From the NCBI GenBank assembly GCA_035578905.1, contig JAQJVL010000122.1, positions 2,029,066 through 2,093,065 on the forward strand: DNA of 64,000 nucleotides, in the 5' to 3' direction. This DNA is from Stictocephala bisonia. Its lineage: Eukaryota > Arthropoda > Insecta > Hemiptera > Membracidae. Position 1 is the stretch's first letter. Each line of letters starts with the position of its first letter. The position numbers were made by a program, and so were the translations under genes. The notes under the pieces are model-generated. The model had not been told where the DNA came from. It was given only the letters and a program-made list of their open reading frames with translations, and searched no databases. This document shows, piece by piece, positions 11,942 through 23,247 of the stretch.

Positions 11942-12754
11942 GGCCGTAGAACGTTTGGCACACATTTTTGGCCGATTTGGAATGGCACGTTTGGCACAGT
12001 CATTAGAGGGGATTAAGAAGGGTCAACCTGTAAGTTTCAGAAAGGCACGATTGGCACACACCGCCCGGCCAGGTAGTAGCAGCCAGGTGGCCAGAATGCG
12101 GGAAAATGGGAACTTTTTTGCCCCCGCAAATTCCCTGCTGTGGTGCTTATTGAAGTAAGCAACTAACCTAACCTAACCTAACCTAACCTAACCTAACCTA
12201 ACCTAACCTAACCTGCGGTAGATCACAGCTGCTACCCAGGTAGATCACGGATGCTACCCGAGTAGATCACGGCTGCTACCCAAGTAGATCACGGATGCTA
12301 CCCAATTGGAACACGGATGCTACCCAAATAGATCATGATCTAACCTAACCTAACCTAACCTAACCTGCGGTAGATCACAGCTGCTACCCAGGTAGATCAC
12401 GGATGCTACCCGAGTAGATCACGGCTGCTACCCAAGTAGATCACGGATGCTACCCAATTGGAACACGGATGCTACCCAAATAGATCATGATCTAACCTAA
12501 CCTAACCTAACCTAACCTAGTGAGGTTTAAATTAAAAAATTTGTTATATCACGGGCAAATGACTGCCACGCAGAGTTGACGGGAATAATACAATTCCCGT
12601 TTTCCCTCGTTCGATGGCGTCTACTGGTCGAGCGACTGTGCCAATCCTGCCTTTTCCAAGCAGGCGAGTTGACCCTACTTATTCCGCTCTAATGATTGTG
12701 CCAAAACTGCCATGGGCAGAAGGTCCAAAAATGTGTGCCAAACGTCCGATCCCC
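11942..12754. mobile_element. hAT-like non-autonomous element with telomeric-type arrays
   Basis: An 813-bp insertion flanked by an 8-bp direct repeat AATGATTT (11934-11941 and 12755-12762). Its ends are imperfect terminal inverted repeats of about 30 bp sharing ACGTTTGGCACACATTTTTG. Further copies of the TTTGGCACA motif lie just inside both ends, as expected for subterminal transposase-binding repeats. An 8-bp target duplication is the hallmark of the hAT superfamily. There is no transposase. Removing the insertion and one repeat restores the LINE frame from FINDL to AQH...YADDL. Confidence 0.88.
12160..12520. repeat. (CCTAA)n arrays and 152-bp tandem unit inside the hAT-like element
   Basis: Two copies of a 152-bp unit (from 12214 and 12366). 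Each unit has about six sub-repeats of TAGATCACGG-TGCTACCC and each is bordered by CCTAA tracts; the three tracts lie at about 12163-12213, 12341-12365 and 12492-12520. CCTAA/TTAGG is the ancestral insect telomere motif. The tracts lie inside a transposon, so this is interstitial and not a chromosome end. Confidence 0.92.
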
Positions 12755-13627
12755 AATGATTTAGCCCAACATATTACATCAAATGCTTTAATGTATGCTG
12801 ATGACCTAAAAGTTTTTAAAATTATTAGACATGCATTTGACCACAATGACATTCAGCATGATTTAGATACTATTACACAATGGTGTCAAGATAAACTTTT
12901 AACTTTAAATATTGATAAATGTTGTGTTATGTCAATACATAGAAAGAAAACACCATATTTATTTCCTTACAAAATAAATGATTGTCTCTTATGTAGAGTG
13001 AACCAGTTTAATGATCTGGGGGTCCTTATAACAGATGACTTGAGTTTCTCAAACCATATGTTAAATGTGGTGAAGAAAGCTTACTGTTCATTGGGTTTTA
13101 TTTCAAGGATTGGAAAAGAATTTAGAGACATTGAAACACTTAAAATTTTATTCAGATCTTTAGTTCGCTCCAGATTGGAGTTTGCATCTATAGTTTGGTT
13201 CCCATCAGCTCAACTATATTGTGAAATGATTGAGAGAATTCAGAAGAAATTTTTGCGATTGTTGTATTTTAAGTATTTTGGTCAGTTAAATTATCCAATT
13301 TGGCATATTAGATACGAAGAAATGTTAAATTTATTTGATTTCGAAAGGTTGTCTAAGAGACGAAAATTAGCGCAACTTTTTTACCTGCATGGTGTTATGA
13401 GAGGTATTGTGGATGACCCAGCGACCTTAAGTAAGATAAACTGGTGTGTGCCGGCTTATGGTAGGCGCGCTGGCTATATGTTATACCCTGGTGGGGCTCG
13501 TACTGCCGCTCATGCTAACTCTTTTCTAAATTTTACAATCATATTGTTTAATTCCATAGCTGGTGGTGTAGATGTAGACATGTCACGGGCAGTATTCAGA
13601 GCAACATGTAAAGACTTAATACTTTGA
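12755..13627 (+). pseudogene. LINE-1 reverse transcriptase, 3' part
   Basis: Continuation of the RT after the insertion: MYADDLKVFKII with the catalytic Asp pair, then WCQDKLLTLNIDKC, the DLGVLITDDLSF motif, a thumb-like region (LFRSLVRSRLEFASIVWFP, IQKKFLRLLYFKY) and the C-terminal part ending at the stop 13625-13627. The nominal frame opens at 12614 inside the inserted element, so its first 47 residues are not LINE protein. Apart from the insertion and the upstream frameshift this C-terminal half looks intact. Confidence 0.9.
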
Positions 13628-14242
13628 AGGATTGCTGGAACAACTAGGTTTCTCAACCTAAATTAATTTAGTTATTCAAATTCATTTCTTGGATTGTTTT
13701 ATTTTTTGTTTATAGGGCCTACTTATTTTTTATTTTTATTAATGTATTCAAATAAGCATTGTTTGGAAGAGTAAAGAGTTTTTAATCCTTAAATTTTAAA
13801 AATTAAGTATTGTTATTTTTGTACAGACATGGAGGTCTTAATTATTAATATTTTTTTTTCATGCGGCCCCCATAATTGGGCTCTTGGTCTGTTGGGGTCG
13901 CAGTTGTTTTTCGCAGGTTTCAGTATTTCTGTTTTCTTTTGTTTGTTTTGGTTTTTGAATATATCTGTTTCATTACAAATTAATCTTATGTTTAATAATT
14001 TAGCTTATGTCTGGTTGTATTTAAACTGTATTTATATTATTGTATTGTAACCGAGAATGTATTATATAATTTGGAGTACTTTATTTAGGCGCATAAGTTA
14101 TAATTGTGTTTCTTTAGTTATTTAAGTTTTTTTTTTTTTATTTTTCATCAAATGTGCCTTTTTATTGTGATCAATAATTTTGCCTGTGAAACTAATCTGT
14201 ACCTGTGAAAACAATAAATACATTTATTATTATTATTATTAT
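13628..14242 (+). other. LINE-1 3' UTR and (ATT)n tail
   Basis: T-rich untranslated region after the RT stop, ending in AATAAATACATTTATTATTATT..., a poly(A)-signal-like motif followed by a trinucleotide tail. Next comes satellite sequence in phase with the array upstream of the element. A short frame at 13829-14050 is probably chance. Confidence 0.8.
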
Positions 14243-14694
14243 CACTGATACTTATTCAATTATACGCTATTGGACGTCTTATCACTGATACTTATCCAAT
14301 TATACGCTATTGGACGTCTTATCACTGATACTTATCCAATTATACGCTATTGGACGTCTTATCACTGATACTTATCCAATTATACGCTATTGGACGTCTT
14401 ATCACTGATACTTATCCAATTATACGCTATTGGACGTCTTATCACTGATACTTATCCAATTATACGCTATTGGACGTCTTATCACTGATACTTATCCAAT
14501 TATACGCTATTGGACGTCTTATCACTGATACTTATCCAATGATATGCTATTGGACGTCTTATCACTGATACTTATCCAATTATACGCTATTGGACGTCTT
14601 ATCACTGATACTTATCCAATTATACGCTATTGGACGTCTTATCACTGATACTTAGCCAATTATATGCTATTGGACGTCTTATCACTGATACTTA
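14243..14694. repeat. 40-bp satellite array, right part
   Basis: About 11 tandem 40-bp units of the same satellite as 9561-9908, mostly the TTATACGC variant, with one GATATGC unit near 14538. Together with the left part the original array would have about 20 units. Confidence 0.95.
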
Positions 14695-15960
14695 ATCACT
14701 GACTATTGAGACAAACAGACTGTCCAAGGCAGTGCATTTGCTGTAGACGCGTACCTGCGCTGCTCCTGTTATTGGTATCACACGTGCGCTCGGAAGACTG
14801 TTTGGGGCACTCACTATAAGCTCAGCTATTAGTAACTTCAACGTGTGTTGCAGAGACCGCTCGCTGGCACTACCTGTGAAAAACGAACATAAACTAACGT
14901 CACCAAACAGGAAACAAGCTTCACGAGAGCCATGTGAGTGGACAGTCTTCTTCTTTCTACAGTCACTAATGAAACTGCCTGGGATTACGGAGCAGTACCA
15001 GCTCAAAGACAAAAAAGCAAATTTTCTGTAAACTTTTTCCTTGTTTGGATATCACAAACCACAGTTATGAACATTCTTGGGAAAATCCAGATTGAATTGA
15101 GTCACTGCATATTAAACATCAAAGAGGTGAGTCATACTTCACACCTACGGAAGTCGAGTCCTTGACAATGCCCGCAATCCTATGTTGGCTGTTTATAACA
15201 CTGTAATCACTTAATACTTTCGAGAATAGTGATATTTAGAAGGCTTTAAAACAATTACTCCGCCAGGCACTTCCTTAGTACTGATACACATCCCTAATAT
15301 AGTGTATGTCCTACGTTGAATCCCAGATTTAAAGTAACTACGTTTCAAGGACAAAATGTACCTTCCGTAACGCTAACGATTTAAAAAGTCTTTCCGAAAA
15401 CATATCACCAGATAAAATAAAACTCTGTATGAAATGTAACTCTAAATACAAGTAACTTAAGCCAAAAGAAAACTAAACAAAACTTACAAGCTACATGAAA
15501 CGTATTAAAAACGTACCTCAAGAAAAAACGTATCTATAATCAATTATATCGTCTAATCTAATGTACCTCCACAAAAACACGCACAAGTTTTGATTCAATT
15601 ATACAGTATATAAGTATATAGCATGATATATTTTAAATATAATTTCGCATTAATTATCTATCTAAAATACAAATTTGCAAGAAATGTGTTATTTAAATGT
15701 TTGTAACATTTTTAGTCTTGCAAAAATTGAACTATTTAATGGAATATTTGAAAACGGTTTTGCAATTGAACATTTTAAATGATTCTATCATGCCATCATA
15801 GCAATTTGTTCATATTTAAAAGATATTCGAATCCACCAAACTTAAAATTCTTCCAACAAAGTTAGAAACGCCAATTGGCTACTCACCAGGGACTAGATAC
15901 GGGACTCTAAGTTGGTTTCAATTTTACTTTTAAAGAAAGCTTGTAGTAGCTACAGTAGCC
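14695..15960. other. Unassigned, slightly GC-enriched start
   Basis: The first 450 bp (14695-15150) are less AT-rich than the surroundings and contain overlapping open frames on both strands (106 residues on the minus strand, 14692-15012). I recognise no domain. The rest is AT-rich without features. Confidence 0.4.
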
Positions 15961-16760
15961 CTGCTCAAACATGGAGGCTGGCGTCCCTCAGGGAACTGCT
16001 TTATCGCCTACTTTATATTGAAAACTAGGAGGAACTCCTGAATTTTTTGTGCCAGCCTGTCTTTAAAAAATAATTTAAGAATTTCTTTAAATTATTTATT
16101 ATGAATAATTAAAAAAACAGAGATAGAGAAAGATGATTAATTCCCTTTTAGGAAGGTTTAAATAAATTACTAATTCAACATTTATTAAGATAATTTATAC
16201 TCTACTGGTAACAGAGATTATGATTCATTACACTAGAACTCTTCGAACGTTATTCATTGTTATCCATTGTAAGAGTTCTAAAGTTAATCTTACATTTATT
16301 TAGCTCCTAAATAATTTTATAATTTACCATCTCATGGAAGGTATGTCAGAATTTAAGTACGTTTTGTATGGCTACCATATCTTCAAGACGTTAGTTTTAA
16401 AAGCAATCATTAGGTATGCTATTTATTTTCCATCCAGCCATTTCTTTGAAACCTTTAAATCTATTATTATTTTGATCTATTCCATAGTTAAAGATGAATA
16501 TTGTCTATAGATAAAGTTCCAATTGGGCACTTGATGCTTGCTTGCGTTTTATGATATTTTATGTAATTTATGTTTTAGTTACTTTATGTAATTTATAAGT
16601 TATTTATCACAAGTATTATTTATCTGAAACAACATAGCTAGTGTATTTTTATCGTTCTTTTATTGTTATATACTTAAACTTTTGTTATTTTTTTATTAGT
16701 GTATATTTTACTTTGAATTGATCACGCAATTTGCCCCGTGAATAAAAATTAACTGACACT
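15960..16760 (+). pseudogene. Jockey-like LINE 3' relic
   Basis: Around 15970-16020 the + strand reads MEAGVPQGTALSPTLY, the conserved RT motif of Jockey-type LINEs, and then stops. AT-rich sequence with TTTATGTAATTTATG repeats follows, ending near GTGAATAAAAATTAA at about 16738-16752, which may be its 3' end. Only a few residues support the coding part. Confidence 0.55.
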
Positions 16761-17455
16761 GTGCTGAGGTGTCAATTAACAAGTAATTTCCCTCGTAAAT
16801 CATAATTAATTAATCATTAAATTTGTGTAATTTTTTAGCAAATAATTTATTCGTGCAAAGCAGTTGTGCTTTTTTACGTGTATTATTCTAATTTTTATAT
16901 TCAGAACTGTTTTTATCAAACATTTTTCGGCTTTTCTAAAAAGAAAAAAAATTGGAAGGTTAACAAGTGGTATAAAATTTAAAATGTATTTCGGAGGGTT
17001 TCCACTCGGTAAAAATAGGACATTTACCATCCAAGTACATATTCGAATAAACTCACATACTGAGAGAGGGCAGCCGATCTAAGTTGTCAAAGTCGAGTGA
17101 GTGGTGCACTGTTGGTGCATTAATTGACCTTGAGATTGGCGAATATCCCTCAGCCCACTCAAGGAACAGCTTCAACACTAAATCAACAGAAAACAGCACA
17201 TCACCATGCGCCAAAGTCACCACTTGAAGTGTTGACTGGGGTATGACCCTTGGCAAATTCACACCAACTCATGTATACCATCAAGGTCCTTCGTATACAT
17301 CAAGAGGCTTTACAAGAGAAAATATCCTGACCCAAATCGTGTGGTTCGTACTGCGATTGAAATTATTAAAATTCAACAACGACAATTTTTAAAATTATTT
17401 GGGGTCCTTTTATTTCAAATGTGTATAGTTGTCTATCGTCGAATTAGACTGAGTT
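16761..17455. other. Unassigned AT-rich stretch
   Basis: Non-coding by appearance. Short frames on both strands around 16806-17262 show no recognisable motif. Confidence 0.4.
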
Positions 17456-17456
17456 C

Positions 17457-17525
17457 CAGAGGAAAAAGGAACTGAGGCCACTTTTTTATAGCTGCAGTGA
17501 ACACCTCAGTGGCAGTTACTAGTGT
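17457..17525. repeat. Diverged repeat pair, first member
   Basis: A segment reading CAGAGGAAAAAGGAACTGAG, then GCTGCAGTGA and CACCTCAGTGGCAGTTACTA recurs in diverged form at 18252-18325 (CAGAGAAAAATAAACAGAGG, AGCCACAGTGA, GCCTCACTGGCAATTATTA). The two lie about 800 bp apart in direct orientation. Confidence 0.55.
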
Positions 17526-17535
17526 ACCAGTACAT

Positions 17536-17570
17536 GCCACTGTACGTGTATGGGTGGGCGGGTGGACAAA
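17536..17570. repeat. Single unit of the G-rich minisatellite
   Basis: One copy of CTGTACGTGTATGGGTGGGC GGGTGG (here split), the unit that forms arrays elsewhere in the window. A SINE fragment lies about 75 bp to its right. Confidence 0.75.
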
Positions 17571-17639
17571 TGCCACCAGACATATATTACTACCACAGTA
17601 TATAATACTGCATACTGCTACTATAGTAACACTGTTCGG

Positions 17640-17800
17640 GTGCAGCTGGGTTGGTGTGGTTCGGATTCCACTTAAAGCTGTAGGTCCTTGCTATTGAGCT
17701 ATTAATGAGTAGCTCTTTATGATGAACAGTCGATTTTAGTAACAATGACTACACTCACTACACGCATTCGTCTCTTGAAGTGTCTTCACAACGAAATAAA
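17640..17800 (+). repeat. SINE fragment, plus strand
   Basis: Contains GGATTCCACTTAAAGCTGTA, GGTCCTTGCTATTGAGCTATTA, GAACAGTCGATTTTAGTAAC and ACTACACTCACTACACGCATTC in the order seen in the other SINE copies. The tRNA-like head is missing and the end is diverged. Confidence 0.65.
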
Positions 17801-17874
17801 AAATTAAAGTGGACAACAAGAATCGATAGTCATTTTACATTTATGGTTTGTTGGTGCTTATTACTTCACTCATG

Positions 17875-18005
17875 TTCTTTATATATATTATATTTTTTAT
17901 ATAAAAAAAATTATATAAAATTATTTTTAATTTTATATTTTTATATTTTATAAAATTATATAAAATATAAAATCTTTATATAAAATTATATTTTTTTATA
18001 AAAGA
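17875..18005. repeat. AT-rich low-complexity tract
   Basis: Almost pure A/T with repeated TATATAAAATTAT and its complement, so it can fold on itself. No coding content. Confidence 0.85.
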
Positions 18006-19790
18006 TGCGAAATAAATAAAACAAAACACATTGCTGGTTGGTGGAATCAGTCGTGAAGTTTTTGAAGAGTTTATATTATATAGTATCCTACTCGTTCTCC
18101 CAATTGATAAACGTATTTAGCTGAATGAATCATTTGGAATCAAATTACAACATTTTTACCAATTGTGCTCTCGGGAGAGATATTTGTTAGGAGAGTTTTT
18201 CGATGAATCACTACTGCGACTGATCTAACTGGACTGCGAGTGTTATTTTATCCACAGAGAAAAATAAACAGAGGTCGCTCTAATATAGCCACAGTGATCG
18301 CCTCACTGGCAATTATTAATCAATTACAGTCAGTTACATCTGTAATAATTATTATTACGTTTATCTTTGAGGATTTGGGGGGGGGATTAGGTAGGGACTG
18401 ACAAGGTGCTGGACATGCCATCACGTGACAAACTATAGAAATAACTACTCGACACAAATTTAGCGTACTATTGGATGCGGACTCTGTTTCTTTTTTTCTC
18501 TATGGTTTAGCCCACTTGGATTATTCGAAACTTTGCTGGCTTACGCCCTAACTTTGCACTCCACAACAACGCCAAACTACCTGGATAGTTCTCGCACTCT
18601 CACCACACCGACCATCACCACATAGACCACCTATCACCTATCACCACATAGAAGAAAAAAAAAAAACAGAGATCGCATCCAATGTTGTGCTGAAGGGATG
18701 TCGAGTTATAGAATCTTTGAGTGTCGAATAATTATATTTTCGCTTCTATGCGTTGAAAGGGCTAGCACATTGTCATTCCTTTACCATGTTCCCATCAAAG
18801 TCTTCAAGGAAAAAGGTATCAATTATTACCACAAATATGTATAAAGATTTACATTAGTGGTAACTGCTTCTGAGGCGTTCGCTGTGACCATAAAAAGTGA
18901 CCTCTTTTTGATGTTTCTTTGTTATATAACTCACAACTAAGAATTGTTGTAAAAACAGGCATAATGTATATATACAGTATAAAGACGTAATAAAAGCTAT
19001 GGATGTTTTTTATTTAAACATTTTGCTTTATACAAGGCCACTCTCTGCTTTAACGTATAAAAGGAAATATTTATTAGTCAAAAAGTCTTTCTACGAACGG
19101 TAATTTACTTCATGTGGCAGCAAAAATGATGATTCTAAATTTTTCACAAAAATTCCTAAACGGCCAGGGTGACCTGGTTCGGGCTAGACTTTTCTGATTG
19201 AATAAAATAATTCCAATGAAAAAATGTTTCATAAAACTTAACATTCAATTATAATTTTCCAATCTAGCTCAGCTTTTGCTTATGAAAATATATCATATTT
19301 TTTCATATCATTATAATTCGGAAATGACCGTATAACATTACAGTTTTTGTACTATATTCTTCTGTGCATGCATCATAAGAAACCATGATTAACCACCAAA
19401 AACACCTTTAATCTAATGTTTTAAAATAATAGTGACATAGAAAGGTCTGGTAACCTTTTTATTATAATTATTCAAGAGTGGGCCCGATCGCACCACATAG
19501 AGTACAGTTTTAATGAATTTGCCTTTCTTTATGCCAACGTTAATTATATCTGAATGAGCTCTCTTTCTTCACTAGACCAGGTTGTTCGAATTCTTTTTCC
19601 TGTTACTATTTGATTTATTTATCAAACGTTTTTTTCCTGGCTGCGTTACTGTTTTGAATGTGAGAAACCTGTTGAAATCTGTTGGCCCTTTAAATAGTAT
19701 TATTAATTAAATATTTATATGGTTGTAATATATTAAGTTAAGTATAATTCTAATTAGAAATATCACGCCACCGTTGTAACATCGTATGAT
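18006..19790. other. Unassigned stretch
   Basis: Non-coding by appearance. It holds the second member of the repeat pair (18252-18325), a G9 run near 18378 and a run of CACC-type repeats near 18600-18650 (CACCACACCGACCATCACCAC). I see no gene. Confidence 0.4.
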
Positions 19791-19818
19791 AATCAGGTGA
19801 TGTCAATAAACCGTTCTG

Positions 19819-19941
19819 ATGGCTGAAACACCATATCCCTACTCCGACATACCCCAAAGGGTCACACCACCTGCTGACCTGCATCAGTCACTGTCGCCCT
19901 CCACCTCCTGTCTGTACCATGACCGATCCCTGGTACCGTGA
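19819..19941 (+). other. Possible exon or small coding piece (weak)
   Basis: A locally GC-rich open stretch of 40 codons from ATG 19819 to TGA 19939-19941, Pro/Ser/Thr-rich (MAETPYPYSDIPQ start). The AT-rich context makes such a GC-rich open run unusual. No family is recognised, and an in-frame stop lies 12 nt upstream of the ATG. It could equally be part of an unknown repeat. Confidence 0.2.
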
Positions 19942-20076
19942 CCAACCAGGCATTATGTATTATAGTATATTATTCTTCACCCTTCAATTATTCATATTTA
20001 TAATACATACATAATAATGGTGTTCATATATTTTTAATCAAATAATATTTATTTCTCACTTTCAATATTTCCTCAG

Positions 20077-20205
20077 CTTGGTTACGTCAAGGTCATTATG
20101 ATTCTGAAGATACAGCTGTAGATGACATGATTCAGCCATCAGCTGATATCCCCGTGACCCTGACTGAGTCTCTCCCTCCTTCCCTTTCTATTACGGTCAC
20201 GTGAC
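20077..20205 (+). other. Possible terminal coding exon (weak)
   Basis: After a good acceptor (pyrimidine-rich TTTCAATATTTCCTCAG ending at 20076) a frame of 43 codons stays open to a TGA at 20206-20208. It reads WLRQGHYDSEDTAVDDMI and then a Pro/Ser/Thr-rich tail ending SLSITVT. An AATAAA lies at about 20386. It looks like the acidic, low-complexity C-terminus of an unknown protein, but no partner exon or family is identified. Confidence 0.3.
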
Positions 20206-20208
20206 ATT

Positions 20209-21320
20209 CTCCTCTAATACTCGATAATTAACTGTCGTAGCAACGCCTCCGGCGCTTTGTATTAAATGTTATAAATAAGTACCATAAAGTATTATCATTA
20301 TTATTATTGTTTATCATCAGAATAAGCATTTGTTTATCTGTGTTTTTGATATGCATGATTATTCCAGTATATATTAGATGTGTTAATAAAGGCTGTTTTT
20401 GGAATCTTATAAATGGTATGGTAAACATTTAACTATAACAAGTGTATACAATTAACAAACAAAATGTTAAATTAAGTTTGTAAAACAAAAACAAATGTTA
20501 AATTTAACAATACAAACTAAAGGACGACAAATAACTCTCTACCTACATACCAATTTAATATGTACAATTTGCATATTATTTAAAACAAGGATCAGAAAAT
20601 CAGCCATTTTGTCAATTATTTATTCGGATTATATGCTATGATTTTTTTATCATTATTATTTTGTATGAAATAATAAACAGTATATGATAATAAGTTCAAA
20701 AATTTTAAACAAAAACAATAACAACTTGAAACCAGTATTCTATCAATTACTGCGTTTTATATAATAAGAGTTATTATTTAAAGGAAAACCCAGAAAGGCA
20801 AATATAGTAATATCAAAATGCACACAGCTATTAGTTTATATATAAATAATTAACCATATTCGACACACGGTGTTATATATTGTGGTCGACAGACAATTCA
20901 AATAAACGTGTATAACAATAACAAATCAGATGTCATTGTTATACATTGGTTATTTCCAAATCCACGCCCACCACCCACCGTGCAACGTTGGTGCATCAAA
21001 CATTGAAACACCCGCCTTGTGGAATATTGGCTACGATTCAAATGTTTATTTTAAGTGCCGTACATGATTTATCATTGCCAATCAAATTTCATAAAATTCA
21101 GCTTAGTTTTAAAACGTGTATATTTATTTATAAAATAATTCTCGTATAAGACACAAAAACAAATTCAAACTTTTTCCGTCAAGTTGGCTTGCGATATTAC
21201 TTGATTTGCATATTCTTGTTTTTAATACTAAAATGGAAATATTTTAGCATCAAAACAAAGAAAAATATATGTAAATAATGTGTACTGGGTCGCATGTTAC
21301 ATAAAAGTGTACCTCATTTG
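20209..21320. other. Unassigned AT-rich stretch
   Basis: No gene or clear repeat seen. Trinucleotide ATT runs occur near 20290 and many A/T-only tracts are present. Confidence 0.4.
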
Positions 21321-21344
21321 TTGAGGTAGTCGAAAAGTAGCCCC

Positions 21345-22010
21345 TGAAAAAGTACCCCCCCCCCCCCCAGTAACTGCCTGTCATTTTGACATTACAAAAA
21401 CTTAACTTGGACAGCTGACGAAACTGGTGTCCGCAACTGGAAAAGTAACCCCCCCCCCAGCAACTGCCTGTCATTTTGACATTACAAAAACTTAACTTGG
21501 ACAGCTGACGAAACTGGTGTCCGCGACTGGAAAAGTAAACCCCCCCCCCCAGCAACTGCCTGTCATTTTGACATTACAAAAACTTTACTTGGACAGCTGA
21601 CGAAACTGGTGTCCGCGACTGGAAAAGTACCCCCCCCCCCAGCAACTGCCTGTCATTTTGACATTACAAAAACTTTACTTGGACAGCTGACGAAACTGGT
21701 GTCCGCAACTGGAAAAGTAACCCTCCCCCAGCAACTGCCTGTCATTTTGACATTACAAAAACTTTACTTGGACAGCTGACGAAACTGGTGTCCGCGACTG
21801 GAAAAGTACCCCCCCCCCCCCAGCAACTGCCTGTCATTTTGACATTACAAAAACTTTACTTGGACAGCTGACGAAACTGGTGTCCACGACTGGAAAAGTA
21901 CCCCCCCCCCCCCCAGCAACTGCCTGTCATTTTGACATTACAAAAACGTTACTTGGACAGCTGACGAAACTGGTGTCCGCGACTGGAAAAGTACCCCCCT
22001 CCCCCCCCGG
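21345..22010. repeat. 90-bp satellite with poly-C tracts
   Basis: About seven direct units of roughly 90 bp: a homopolymer C tract (5 to 15 C, sometimes broken by T), then CAGCAACTGCCTGTCATTTT, GACATTACAAAAACTTTACT, TGGACAGCTGACGAAACTGG and TGTCCGCGACTGGAAAAGTA. The non-C part is well conserved while the C tract varies in length. One isolated end piece (GCGACTGGAAAAGTACCCCCC) recurs at 25155-25175. Frames on the minus strand are periodicity artefacts. Confidence 0.95.
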
Positions 22011-22729
22011 CTGACTCGGCCTTGAGATTACCGCAGCCAAGTTTCAGGCATTTGTAAACTACTGATCGTGGACTGTAATTTTGAAGGTCTATAATTTATT
22101 ATGGACCTTCAACAGTAAATCTACATAATTTATTTATGTAGATTTACCCACATAAACAATTTGGGTAAATCTACATAAATTAATTTTGCTATTAATTGTT
22201 AATAATACGGATTAATATTTTATACAGTGAGACAGAAAGCAGAACCGGTATCGTCGTACCGAGTTTTTAATGTTTTAACAAGTGCGTCATCTTCATGTAT
22301 TTACCATTTAACTATTTATCTGATAACGACACGATTTTTATACAGAGTCAGATTCATTCCATTAACAATATTTTGCACATTCAGAATTGTATATGAATAA
22401 CTAAATAAATGATTTATTCCACCAAACAATATATAGAAATATTACATGGTTACACAGTACTTGGGAATTACCCGACCACTGATTCAAGTAGTGTGGCCGG
22501 TGATAACGAAAATACAAACATTTTATCAGCTAGAGTCCAGAGTTCAAAATTATAAAACACCTGAGCCGGCTCTCTGTGACGTCTGTCAGACACAGCTGAC
22601 TAATTTCCACTTCACAATACATATACAAATAAATCAATTCATTAAAACATTTACTAAGGATACATTTTTTAGAAATACTACACAATTGAGAAAAGGAAAA
22701 ATATTTTCTCATTTACTAACTGTACATAT
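22011..22729. other. Unassigned stretch
   Basis: No gene recognised. A short palindromic patch around 22125-22180 repeats TAAATCTACATAAATTTA-type sequence in both orientations. Confidence 0.4.
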
Positions 22730-22992
22730 AGACCAGGGAGACTACAATTTAAAAAAATCAATTTCTGTTGAGTAAACAACCATATTTTTAATCTGCTACA
22801 AAAATTGCTAATATTGCTTAGACTTTTTATTTCCAAAGGCAACTTATTAAACATATGTGGTCCGAGATAACAAAAAGAGTGTTTAAAAATTGATTTGTTA
22901 ACTTTAGGTATTCTGAAAATTTTACGGTACGGTGAATATTTATGACAAGTATTCTTGCTGGGTTTTTTAAAGGAAACGTTTATTTTATTCAA
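22730..22992 (-). pseudogene. LINE polyprotein C-terminal relic
   Basis: The minus strand encodes YSPYRKIFRIPKVNKSIFKH followed by FCYLGPHMFNKLPLEIKSLS and FCSRLKIWL. This matches the layout of the C-terminal end of CR1/Jockey-group LINE polyproteins (basic 'R.P..RT...KSF.Y.GP..WN.LP..I' motif). Endonuclease and RT are not found next to it. It is a short dead fragment. Confidence 0.65.
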
Positions 22993-23082
22993 GATTGTCG
23001 GTAAACTGCGTTCTCATTTGTAATATTCACGAAATGCATAGGCAAATATTACAAACCGTATTTTAAAATCTATTTTCGTTCG

Positions 23083-23245
23083 TGTATGGGTGGGTGGGTG
23101 GGTGAATACCACTGTACGTGTATGGGTGGGCGGGTGGGTGAATACCACTGTACGTGTATGGGTGGACGGGTGGGTGAATACCACTGTACGTGTATGGGCG
23201 GACGGGTGGGTGAATACCACTGTACGTGTATGGGTGGGTCAGTAC
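23083..23245. repeat. G-rich minisatellite
   Basis: Four and a half units of 36 bp based on GTGTATGGGTGGGCGGGTGG followed by GTGAATACCACTGTAC. Related to the arrays at 5260, 31455 and 33055. It adjoins SINE-like tail sequence on its right. Confidence 0.92.
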
Positions 23246-23247
23246 CA

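Larger units (their letters stand above)
9909..14242 (+). mobile_element. LINE-1, CR1/Jockey-group non-LTR retrotransposon
   Basis: A 4.3-kb element including an 813-bp inserted hAT-like element. It has a 38-nt leader, an endonuclease/RT polyprotein region, a 3' UTR to about 14240 with AATAAA at 14213-14218 and a (TTA)n/(ATT)n tail. The tail microsatellite and the EN-RT order are typical of CR1/Jockey-like LINEs. No ORF1 is present upstream, so the copy may be 5'-truncated. It splits a 40-bp satellite between CTTAT and CACTG, with at most 2-3 bases of ambiguous target duplication. It is inactive because of a frameshift at 11170-11177 and the insertion. Confidence 0.92.

Noticed and set aside
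12160..12520. Chromosome end
   Set aside because: The CCTAA tracts are short, lie inside an element with TIRs and target duplication, and LINE sequence continues on both sides.
14692..15012. 106-codon minus-strand frame
   Set aside because: No domain, no homologous pattern, and overlapping plus-strand frames of similar quality.
21250..21555. Minus-strand 101-codon frame
   Set aside because: Glycine runs come from the poly-C tracts, and the protein repeats with the satellite period.
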